The notes beneath the pieces were generated by a model. That model had not been told where the DNA came from. It did not search any database and saw only the letters and a program-made list of their open reading frames with translations. Below, in pieces: positions 10,025 to 20,348 of a stretch of DNA of 41,141 nucleotides. Position numbers and translations under genes: made by a program. This DNA comes from Dinochytrium kinnereticum (Eukaryota > Chytridiomycota > Chytridiomycetes > Chytridiales > Chytridiaceae), in NCBI GenBank assembly GCA_027604005.1, contig JADGJT010000199.1:1-41141 (forward strand), in the 5' to 3' direction. The stretch's first letter is position 1; each line of letters starts with the position of its first letter.

Positions 10025-12562
10025 TTACCACATTGAATAAGGCTTAGGAAGACACGGTTTCATCCCATTCTGAACCTCCGACGAAGCCCCGCGAAACGCT
10101 GCAATGATCAAACAAGCATTCGTGCACCCCAAAACAGCAACCCCCAACAGCATCTCCACCGGAAACTTCACAGTCATAGCCATATCAAACGGAATCCCAT
10201 TCGCCGACCCAGTCCAAACCAACAAAGTATCCGCGGCAAGATGCGCCGTCAAGATGATGCCCGATCGAATCACGTAATCCGTTCTCATGAGACCGTGACC
10301 ACATCTCTCTTGATCCAAGGATGGAAATAAGGCGTCTTGAGAAAGCACAAGCGTGCCGAGGAATCCAACCATCATGATGGAGAGGTAAGTCCCCCCCAAT
10401 TCACCAAGCGTTTGAGCGGCCTCTGAGACAAGAAAATCGCGAAGGTCGTAGTTTGGGTTGGGTTTGGGGGTAGGTAGGGGTCGCAGATGACGGATCCAGG
10501 TCAAGTCAGAGTGGGAGAGCATGTTGGATGCGGGTTTGATATTCAAAGTGGATTGTCCCAAGTTGTTTGAGGAAGTTAACATCTGAGCAATAGTTCGGGC
10601 CGATGCATTAGGACGGTCTGGCGGGGCGGGGATCGGGGAGGCAATACGAATAGATTTGCTCGAGACGTCGAAAGAGCCTGAGGTTTGGGGTGTGCGGGAG
10701 GTGGAGGATCTTTTTGGGAGGCTTTGGAAGGTTCGGATGGGGATTGTGGAGGTTTGAGATTGTATCTCTGAAGCTTCTTGAAGAACTGAATACCTTGGTT
10801 CTTTGCTACTGCTGGGAAAGGTTGGAAAAGCAAGACGGGGAGGATGATTATCAATTGAAGTCACTGATTGTGGAAGTGGTTCTAGCGATAGTTGAGGCAG
10901 TGACGGCCCTATGGAACCAGTTGCTTGATGTAGCATATCCATGTCCTTCACATTAGTAGAAGATCGTAGAGCGGTATCAATCGCGGATTCCTTTGTTACC
11001 CTTTCGATTCCTCCCTCAACAAGAACTGCAGCTCCTGCAGATTTATGATCCAACATCAACTCCCCCTTATCCCCGAAATCCCTTAAAAGCAAAGCCGCAA
11101 CGCTCCTGGCAACGTGATTCTGCTCACTCTCCTCCTTCTCCTTCTTTACCTTCATCAACCTCTGAAGATTCTCCGAAATCGCTTTCTTCCTCCTCCTCCG
11201 ATTCATCCAAGCCTTAAAAACAAAATACGACACTACATTCACCACCACATAAGTGTAAAAAGTTTTGGTCGTGCTCATGATCGACACAAACCACGTTGCC
11301 ATGTAACAGAGAGAGCTCATGACAAACGGGACCGCGGTGTATCCGAGTTCGTAAGCTTCCTCGGGGTCTAAGATACCCGTGTTGCTACGAGTGAAGTTAT
11401 GGGTTTCGATGCGAGGTGATTTGTGGGGTCGAGAGGAAAGAGAAGATTGGGATTTAGTTGATTCTTCTAGACCCTTCAAGGTGATGATGATCTCTTTGAG
11501 GGCCTTTTGGGAGGCGAAGAAAAAGATGTGAGTGATGGCTAGAATGTGTTAGCCACTCCATTTTCTTCGAGGCTTCAGCGTATTGAAGACACCTTGGCCT
11601 GTACTAGGAAAAAAAAAATCACTCACACGTCGCTCCTATTTTCACAACCGCACATCCCGCCCCCTACATAGAAGACCGAAAAAGAGAGAAAAAATGAATT
11701 TATGAAGATCATCAGCGCCTATTTTCATTTTAGCAATACCAACCTTAAGCAGCGTCAGAATCAGGCTCTCATCATTGACTGCAATGGCTAGTGTCAGCCA
11801 GTATGCAGCAGCAGCAACCACGTTTGATACCCAGGCCCCAACACCCGTCTTTATGGCGGCCCTAATACGGGACTTCACAGATCCATCAGCGGTTGAAAAT
11901 ATCAAGCCCCCAATGATGTTGGCTGCAGTAATTGGATTTGTAATGGTGGAGAGACCAATAGACAAAAAAAAACAAAACAAACGAGGTGTCAACGGAGAAA
12001 AGCGAAATGAAGAACAGAAAAAGAACCATTCATTTCGACACTCACCTGGAAGTGAATTGGATGCCATGATGTTGATGCCCAACAACACATTCAGATCCCT
12101 CGTGGTGTTGACGACTAATAAAAAATCCAAAAGAATTCGAACCCCTCCCACCACCATTGCCTTCTTAACCCCGGCATTAAATCCCGTCCTCCCCAAAAAC
12201 ACAATCTGCCTATCAATCTTCACCCGAGGAGCCGGGACAGCCAACAACACAAAGCTAAGGTCCATAGCAAAATGTCCCATCGTGCCCCATAAAAGCGGCA
12301 GCCTATCTTCAAATGGTTGAAGAAATCCGGCCAACCCTCTCTCGGAAGGACTGCCATGTTCCCTCAAGTGACGCGTTTGAGCCACAGTTTGCTCAACAAC
12401 ACCAAAGAGGAGCATGACCTCCATCATGACGATGAACATGAAGAGCATCATCATCGATCTGCTTATCAATGCTGACAGGACACTTCCAATCGTCCATCGC
12501 CTTTCGCGGGAGTCTGCGGGTTGGGATGAGCAGGGAGGGGATGTCGGTCTTCGTCTTTGCAT
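10025..12562 (-). CDS. Uncharacterised multi-pass membrane protein, tandem copy A
   Basis: Four exons: 12562-12046, 11922-11744, 11663-11627, 11538-10025 (2247 nt, 748 residues). I do not recognise the family. Roughly 10 hydrophobic segments are visible. Early ones are around MMLFMFIVMMEVMLLFGVV, GHFAMDLSFVLLAVP, AAAAYWLTLAIAV and MSSLCYMATWFVSIM. Late ones include YLSIMMVGFLGTLVLSQDALF and LGVAVLGCTNACLIIAAFRG. Between the two groups is a hydrophilic, Ser/Pro-rich loop of more than 200 residues, probably cytosolic. The C-terminus is CLPKPYSMW. The neighbour at 12989-15482 has the same order, splice phases and identical lengths for exons 2 (179 nt) and 3 (37 nt), which validates both models. 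The start was chosen as the first ATG in frame with the exon. A longer N-terminus is possible. Confidence 0.75.
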
Positions 12563-12988
12563 TAAGGTCAGGGAAGATATTGGAGGAAGAAGCCATGGAC
12601 ACACTCAGTTTCCCTCAGCACGATGAACCTGAAGATGAACCGGTGGTGGTGAATCTGTCTGGAGATCTTGAGCGAGATTGGCTGTTATCGTTTTTATTCT
12701 TGTTATTGCCTGTGGTTCGTTTGGTCAGGTACTGTTTTACATGTGGGTCATAATGGGCTTTGCGCGATGGGGATTCGATCACATGCAAGACCGTCACAAC
12801 CACAATACCAAAGCGTCAAACAGTCGCAAAACCGAGACGTGATAACTTGGCACATTTCTTTTAGAGACTCTACAAAATACAGGCTGTCGTTTTTTTCCAC
12901 AATTCATAAGAAGTTTCGGATCAACCCAAACCACTTCAAACGAGCAGCATTCAAAGAAGAAAAAATATGGAGAGCAGTCAAAAGTCAT
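12563..12988. other. Intergenic between tandem copies
   Basis: Upstream region of copy A and 3' flank of copy B, both on the minus strand. A single ATTGG occurs near 12676. No gene or clear promoter element is seen. Confidence 0.35.
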
Positions 12989-15482
12989 TCACCACAACTC
13001 AAAGGGCTTTGGCAAACAAGGTAAGACCCCAGCCTGCACTTCCGACGCCCCACCCCTAAAAGCCGCCACAATCATACAAGCATTAGTGCACCCCACTAAA
13101 GAGACCCCGAACAAAGTCTCCAAAGGCAACCTCACATCCACAGCCCGATCAAACGGAATCCCACTGCCCCAAATCATCAATACATCCGCGCCAAGATGCG
13201 CTGCAACGATGATAGACGATCGTTCAAAGTAATCTCTTTTGGTCAGACCGTGGGAGCATCGACCATAGTCGTCGGGTTGAAAGAGCGCGTCTTGAGAGAG
13301 GATAAGGGTCCCGATCAGGCATACGAGGAGGATAGAGGTGTATATTCCTAACAGCTCGCCGATGGTTTGGGAGGCCTCTGTAACGAGAAAGCTGTAAAGC
13401 TCGGGGTTGGAGACTGTGTAGGTGGATTGAGAGGGTCTTTTGGTAAGGCGCCTTTGTTGGTTGAATATTTGATCTCGGGGAATCCTTTGGCTGGTTGCCG
13501 ATGGTCTTTCAAGAGCGTTATTATTGGTGTATTCCGGAGGGAAAAGCAAGGGAACCACTGCTTGGCTGCTCCTCTTGGAGGATGCTTCTCTATTTGTGAG
13601 GTCAGTCACTGGGGTTAGTAGATGCAAGTTCCTTCCATCATTTTCAGCAGCCGCTTCAAATTTAGTCTCTGATGACATTCCCACGACATTCCGTAAGGAG
13701 CGCAGTCTCGTGTCATCGACTTTCCTCCCCACGACCGCTTCGTCACCTGGCTGCAGTGATAAAATACTCCTCGCTATGCGTTCGACGCGACTAACAGATT
13801 CCCCGGCCTCCTTCTCCTTCCTATGAGCCCTCTTTAAATCCTTTAAGATAGCTTTCCTCTTTCCCCCGCGATGCATCCAGGCTTTGAACGCAACATAGCA
13901 AGCAATGTTCAACGCAAGGTAAACATAAAACGTTCGAAGCTTTCCGGTGATCAACACAAACCATGTGGCCATATAAAGGAAGTTGCTTATGACGGTCGGA
14001 ACGGCTGAATGACCGAGGTCGTATGATTCTTCAGGGTCGATGGGCCAGGTGCCGCTTTGGAGGAGAGGTTGAATGTAGACAACAGGTGGATGAGGAGGGA
14101 AAGGGGTCTCATGCCTGCGTTTAAAGGCGATTATGGACTCTTTAACGGCTTTTCTTGAAGCGGTGAAGAAGTAGAGGGTTATGCCTTTTTTTTTTTTTTT
14201 TTTTTTAAGAATGATGTTGTCACAAGAAGCAGGAGGATTTAAGCCAAGTCACAGAGGAAAATGGAGGAATCAGAGTGCTTCACAATAGTCTTACCATGCG
14301 CCAGGAGCTTCACTACTGCGCACCCCGCGCCCTGGTAAACAAAAAGTAATATATTAAATTCTCTTTAAAACCAGAAAAAGAATATCAACCGACTCACCTT
14401 CAGAATCATTAAATAAAAATCATCATCATTGGACGCGAATGATAACGTAAGCCAGTACGCTGCAGCGGCAACCACGTTTGAAGCCCAAGCTCCTATACCC
14501 ATCTTTATCGCCGCCCTCATTTTAACCTTCAATGGCCCATCGACTGCCGGGAAGATAAGGCTCGCAATAACATTTGCTATGTATTTGGTTCAAGTCAGTC
14601 CTTGATAGCCCAAAAGAGGAATAGCGACAAGGCAACGAAAGAAAGATCGATGAAAAGACAAATAATGGAAAAGGCAGGCGGCTATAACAGCATGCATGTC
14701 TTTGAAAAGCTCTATCTCTATTCGATAAGCCCATCTGACTGCAACGATGTCACGTGTCCTCAACAAGGTTGCTTGTGGATTTCTCTAATCCAGTCCGTCA
14801 ATAAGAACAAAACAGAAAAACTAAGGAGAAATAAAAGCATTGCAGAAACTAGAAAAAAACTCGATGCGATAGACTTTTTACCTGGAAGAGATGTGGTCGC
14901 CAATATGTTTATTGCCGCCAGCACGCTAAACCGAGATGTGGTGCTCAGAACCACCAGAAAATCAAAAAAGGCTCTCACTCCTCCAACAACGATGGCTTTC
15001 TTGACCCCTCTGTTGAATCCAGACTTTCCAAGAAAGACGATCTGACGGTCAACTTTCATTCTTGGTGCAGGAATAGCCATGAGAATGAACCCAAGGTCCA
15101 TGGCGAAATGCGATGCAACCGTCCAGAAAATAGGGAGTCTACCCTCAAATGGCTTCAGAAACGCTGCCAAGCCTCGTTGAGTCGAATCGCCCTTCTCTCG
15201 GAGGTACTGCGACCTAGCGATTGCCTGCTCGGCCAACCCCAAGATGAATAGGCACTCCATTATCACCGTGACCATGACCGTTAGGATGATTCCGGTGGTC
15301 GCGGTGGAGAGCAGCAAGCCTGGGACTCTCCATTTCCTGGTTGGGCCCTTGCTCCCCGAAAAGTCAGCGGTGTCGGCAGACGGGTTCACGCGCATGGTCT
15401 CGAATCCAACTTGTCCTCTCCTGTCGTTTTCTCTCTTGTTGGAAATCTCGCGGTGCCCAGTGGTGATTTGCGGTCTTCCCAT
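12989..15482 (-). CDS. Uncharacterised multi-pass membrane protein, tandem copy B
   Basis: Four exons: 15482-14882, 14576-14398, 14331-14295, 14184-12989 (2013 nt, 670 residues). It is a paralogue of the gene at 10025-12562. Shared blocks include FLKPFEGRLPIFW (copy A: FLQPFEDRLPLLW), KVDRQIVFLGKSGFN, NVVAAAAYWLTL, GAGCAVVK, YMATWFV, TLILSQDALF, GCTNACMIVAAFRG and a C-terminal CLPKPFELW. The central loop is about 80 residues shorter than in copy A. The last intron ends in a run of 21 A followed by the acceptor AG (a T-run at 14186-14206 on the plus strand). Intron 1 is long (305 nt). The function is unknown. A receptor or transporter role cannot be chosen from what is visible. Confidence 0.78.
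14186..14206. repeat. Homopolymer run of 21 T (intron 3 of copy B)
   Basis: An uninterrupted T-run on the plus strand. On the transcribed strand it reads as poly-A ending directly in the AG acceptor before the exon starting GCATAACC. Confidence 0.9.
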
Positions 15483-15918
15483 GCGCCGGCTGGTACAACG
15501 AATAATGAATGCAGTAACTCAAGAAATATATATTCAACCACCGAAGAAAACACCCAAGAACATGCATGCATGGATATTCCCATCAGAATATTCATACGGC
15601 GGGAGAATGATGCTCCGCAGAGTGGTTGGCTGAGAAGGAATGTGATCTGTGTGTGACTGGTACCAGTTACAAATGAGTGGAGAGGTGGTGGAGACAAACC
15701 CTCTTGTGAGCGAGCAGAGCGCTTCACTCTTCTCACCTCCCTCATCTCTCACTCACTCACTCACCCGATCCCTCCCTCAGCCACCGGCACTCCCTCAGCC
15801 ACCGGCCCTCTCCTCCTGTCCGTCTGCCTGCCCTTCCCCCCAAGAGTCATAGAATAGAATAGAACATTCCAAAACATCCACCCCACCGCCCCTCCCATCC
15901 GCCGTTAAAAAGGGGGCA
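15483..15918. promoter_or_regulatory. Divergent promoter region between membrane protein B and CRD receptor
   Basis: This region separates the start of copy B (-) from the start of the Frizzled-like receptor (+). It holds a short CACT repeat at about 15757-15773, then a tandem 16-mer (CTCCCTCAGCCACCGG) at about 15772-15805. A TTAAAAAG element lies close to the receptor start (15905-15912). No CCAAT cluster is present. Confidence 0.4.
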
Positions 15919-18900
15919 ATGCATCCACCCCCCCGGCCGCGCACTGCCCGCCACCTCATCCTGCTCCTCCTCGCCTCCTGCGTTTCCCACGCTCATGCAC
16001 AGGCCGTCATCTCGCCTCAACCACCGCCCAACGACCCATCGCCACCGCAGGGAGGACAGCGGTCACGCACCTGTTACCCCGCTTCCTCCCTCCCGCCTGC
16101 ATCCCCCTGCAGGCAGATCATCTCCTGGCGCAGCATCTCAGGATGGCATGCAACGCTCGATGAGCAGCATGCAGAGATGATGCGCCATGTGGGAGCCACC
16201 GCTGCCGCATCTTGCTCGCCTGCCCTCGCTTTTGCTTGCGCCGTGTTTCTCTCAGAGTGTTCCCCAGAAACGGGTAGGGAGCACATCTCTTCATTTATCT
16301 TTCTTTCCAGCTTTAGTTTTTTCCCTTCTTATTCGTCGGCCAGCTAAAGAACGAATGCATTGCCAAAAACAACAAAAACAAAAAAAAAACAACAGGTCAA
16401 ACGTATGGCGCGTGTGCAGAAAACTGCCGGATCCTCCAAACAGGTTTATATCCCTGCGCAGCTTCGTCTCCCCTCGTCTCGAGATCATGCTCAGGTCCAT
16501 GGGCACCTTCTGCCACTACCAATTGTTTAGTGGTCAGGCCATCACCAAACGGCCAAGCCAGCATTGAGCGCGTGTCCCCCTCACAATCCTCATCCCGAAC
16601 ATCTGCATCTACTGTAACATCCATATCTGCATCATCCTCATCATCTGCAACCATGCAGCCCACAACGTCAACTGTTTCGCGATCTATCGCAAGCACAACC
16701 ACTGCCGCATCTCAGCCTTCTTCGACTGCTACTCCGAGGCCACAGATTCCAGGAAACAGCTCATCGCCTTTTCGGTGCCCTCCTCCATTGGTTACAAATA
16801 TTTACAACATAAACTCAGCGGCTACGGATCTATCATCGGTAGAAACATATCTGCATAATCTTACCCCTTATTCTTACCCTTTGCTTCTTTCATTTTTGTT
16901 TTTTCTCATTGAATCAGGGCTGCCTGGGCCCCTGCTGCCTCCCTTGCCCTCATGTCGAAACCCTCCATACGCCTAAGAAGATTCGGACCATAATCAATTT
17001 CAACCTCATCCCCGTCATGATCGTCTCATCCCTTTCAGCTCTGTTTGTAGCGGTGAGTCACTTGGTCCTTCCAAGTCGGAGGAACGCTCATGGATTCTTT
17101 GTGGCGGCGATGAATCTGGGGGTGGCTGTAGAGTTGGGGCTGAGCGTTATTGCTGGTGCCCCTGAGAACACAATGGCAGTTTGTAAAGTAGATGGGGTTG
17201 GTGTGGCGAGCGGGAGAGATAATTTGAGGTGTTTTTTTCAGGTAAGTTTTTTTGTCCTTAGGTTTGGAATCTGTCTGGCCGGTTTGGTAGTTTATGCATC
17301 CTGGTTCTTGTTGCGATCTCCCTTTACCCAATAATCTAATCCTAGCCTCGTTCCAAGGGCCTATTCTTTACTTTCGGCTCCAACACATCCGTAGTCTTCA
17401 CAGGAATAATCGTTCTAAACATTTACCTGAAAGTTATATGGATGAATGAGGTAATCCCTCCTTCCCTTTTCCCCGATTATTTCCCCTTCTCGAGATTTAT
17501 ATTTTTCTGAAAAAGAAAATTGGCGTTAAAAGCCATGGCAATCTCATTCTTCTTATTTTTCATTTATATCTCTTTGCGGAAAGGTACTTGAACGCAACCA
17601 CCTTTGGACGCAGGCCGTCGGGTGGATGATTGCTTCGGTGCTTTCAATCATTCCTATTGCTTTGAACAAGATAAATGGAATAACGGTAGGTTATGTGTAT
17701 GTTGTTTTTCTCCGGCGTGTCAATGGAGAATAAATTACTTTTTTTTTTTTACCTTCCTCTCATTATTCGTATTTCTTTTTCTTTTCGTTCTTCCCTTTTC
17801 CCCCTATTTTTTCATATTACAGCTTTTTTCCATATTTCTATTTCTATTCCCCTTTTTGATTCTTTGCCTCTGCTTCGCATCGTACCCTATCAAATGTTTT
17901 CTTCGACTCTCGTTCTCGTTAAACTGACTTCAAAGCATTCATTAGGGCTTCATGTGCGTCATTGACTACCGCGACGCCTTCGAAATGTTTTTTGGTGAGT
18001 GCCTTTGACTCTTTCCACTACAATTTAAGCAATCTCATCTGACCAACCCAATCCTCCCCCTTTCAAACTAAATCGACGACAAAAAAACCAAAAATCAAAC
18101 CCAACCCCACTGCTAGCCCCTCAAGGCACCATCTGTCTCGCTGCACTCCTCCTCTATATCTATTCAGCACTCTACGCAACACTTGCCTCCCGCCGTCGTC
18201 GAACCAACCGCGCTATCGGATTTGATAGCGCACCTCCCGGGAGAACTGAAGCTGAGGATTGGGGGAGTGACGGAGGAAGGGTTTCAGAGGGAGATGGAGG
18301 GGGAAGGGGTGTGGGCCGAGGAGGTATTGGGGACGGGGAGAGGAGGTATTGGGTTATGAGACAGGTGAAGATCTATTGGAGGGCAGGGATACTTGTTGCG
18401 AGCTTTTTTGGGTGTTGGGGATGCTTATTTGTGAGTAGTGAATATTTACGAGTCTTTTTCCTTTCTTTGGTTGTTGTTTTTCTGAGGGAGGGTGCAGTTC
18501 ACCTTCAGCTGATCCTTTTTGGACTCTGCTCTTTTTGCGGAGAGGAATATTTCGACTCTAACCCCAACACCTTTTCTCGTCTCTTATTGACAGGTCATTA
18601 GCAATACTTACAAACGGATAAACGGGTCAGAGATTCAATGGGTTCGTCTCAGCCTCTCTACACACCGATCTTATCGTTTGAGACTAACAAACCAATCTTA
18701 AAATAGTACCAAGAGTGGTTTGAATGCATAACCCGCGCCTCTCCAAATGGGCAAGATTCTTGCGCTTACATTGCCGAGTAAGTACTTAAAAAAAAACTAA
18801 ACAGAAGCAGTAATTTCACCTCCTCCTCTGCCTCTTCCCCCGGTCATTTTCCTCCGTTCAAACTCCTTCCCTTTCCTCCTTTTATTAATAACCTCCCTAT

Positions 18901-19278
18901 CCACTCCCCGATCTACCTAGACGCAACCTCCCCGATCTCCGCTACCTTATCCCAGTGCTTAACCTCGCCCTCCTCCAAGGCGTCTACAGTCTAATAATCT
19001 TTATGTCCCATCGCGGGCTCTACCGAGAATGGTTAGAGATTGTCTTCCATGGTCGTTTTGGGGGTGGGAAAGCCATCTTTATTGGTGGAGGTGGGGTTGT
19101 TGGTGGGGTTGTTGTGGGTGGTGGTAAGGAGGTTGGGATTCCTTTGAAAGTTAAGGGAGAGGTTGGGAGGATGAGCGGAGATGGGGAGAGGAGGGGAAGG
19201 AGGGGGGCTAGCCGGGAGGGGATGAGAGGGGACAGAAGTGATGGGGAGGATGGAGATTTGGGGGTTCGGAGGATGTAG
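15919..19278 (+). CDS. Frizzled/Smoothened-like seven-helix receptor with cysteine-rich domain
   Basis: Ten exons: 15919-16273, 16396-16838, 16918-17241, 17346-17450, 17584-17685, 17946-17994, 18117-18430, 18594-18641, 18707-18777, 18921-19278 (2169 nt, 722 residues). The order is a signal peptide (about 1-28), a cysteine-rich domain with exactly ten Cys (C52, C64, C99, C107, C114, C125, C129, C139, C150, C162), a Ser/Thr linker, then seven membrane helices from about 293 to 634. The CRD core CSPALAFACAVFLSEC resembles the CSP.L.FFLC....P.C core of Frizzled CRDs. GCLGPCCLPCPH precedes TM1, like the Cys-rich hinge of slime-mould and fungal Frizzled/Smoothened-like receptors. After TM7 comes RGLYREW and a Gly/Arg-rich cytosolic tail. 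Expected to be a plasma-membrane receptor; ligand and downstream partner unknown. The exon 8 donor (GTTCGT) is the weakest junction. Confidence 0.85.
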
Positions 19279-20348
19279 ATGTGAGGATTACCTTTTTATA
19301 CACTTAACAATTGCGGGTAACCCTTTCCCTCCCTCTTAATGCATACCTTTTGTTGACTGGTTTTAGTTTTCTCCTTTTTTTCTTGCGTTTTTCGGTGTTA
19401 GCAACGGTTTGGTCAGATCCTGTTGTTTTTTCTCGTTTCTGTTCATTTCTCAATTTCCGGTGACGCATGTGTTTATGCATATTTCTTTTCGTCCCTTTAG
19501 TCGCCTGTTTTCCTTCTTTGGGAAATGGAGGGACTCTTATCTTTCCTCGCCTCCTCTGTCTGTCTATTTCTGATTGGACGTTATACTTTGTCCAAGCATT
19601 TTCTAATTACTGGGGTCTGGGTATGCAGCTTAATTCTACTTTTTACTTTGATTGTGGGGACGAAGAGAGGTTATAATGGGGTTTTCACATTGATATGACA
19701 GGGGGTTGCCGGGGGTTTCTTTTCTTTGGCCACCTCCCTTTGATGAATGAACAACGGTGTTTTGATGCGCACTGATGTCTGATTCTCTGATTGTTTCTGG
19801 CGTCGTAATGTTGATAAAACAGTGACTTCAAACCCTTTTGCTTAAGTTTACTCTGAACCTTTTTTTGAACTATTTCTTTGCTTCCTCGATTTTCAGTCTT
19901 ATTATTATTGTTGTAGTGAGAGGTCCAGGTTATATTCAGCACGAATTGGAAAAATGCGACCGACAAGATCAAAAACGCCTTCAAACAACAACAACATTCT
20001 CTTGCACAAAGCGAATATTCCCACTTAACTTCGGCTATTTATTTGAACTGGCACCAGTGCAATCGTTCTGGTTGGGTAATAGAATAATGCTATGCTAAAA
20101 TAAAAAAAAAGGTGGAGGGGGTCCCACGACAATGGAGACTTTTTTGCGTCGCTCGCTCAACAAAAAAGAAACCCAGAAAAGTGGCAAGCAAAAAAGAGTA
20201 AATAAGAAGAGAAAAGGTACTCCCGCCCTACACCCCCCCAGATCAAGCGAAATCGAAAAACACCAGAATCGCCCATTCACCAACAAACCAAGCAAAAAAA
20301 AAAAAAAAGGTCAAAAGAAACGTCAGGAATCCCCACTCTCCACCATCA
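19279..20348. terminator. Convergent 3' region between the two receptor genes
   Basis: This 1.07-kb spacer lies between two convergent stops. It is T-rich to about 19900, then A-rich, with A-runs at about 20099-20110 and 20295-20308. That fits 3' untranslated regions and polyadenylation sites of both genes. Short open frames here are low-complexity and not accepted. Confidence 0.4.

Noticed and set aside
12393..12602. Alternative reading start MASSSNIFPDLN for membrane protein A
   Set aside because: Different frame from the paralogue-supported exon, and no donor GT allows a phase-correct join.
15534..15752. Minus-strand frames upstream of membrane protein B
   Set aside because: No homology; the copy B start at 15482 is supported by a long open exon and there is no sign of an upstream exon.
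20095..20295. Hydrophobic minus-strand frame
   Set aside because: Low-complexity product of an A-rich tract in the 3' flank of the CRD-less receptor.
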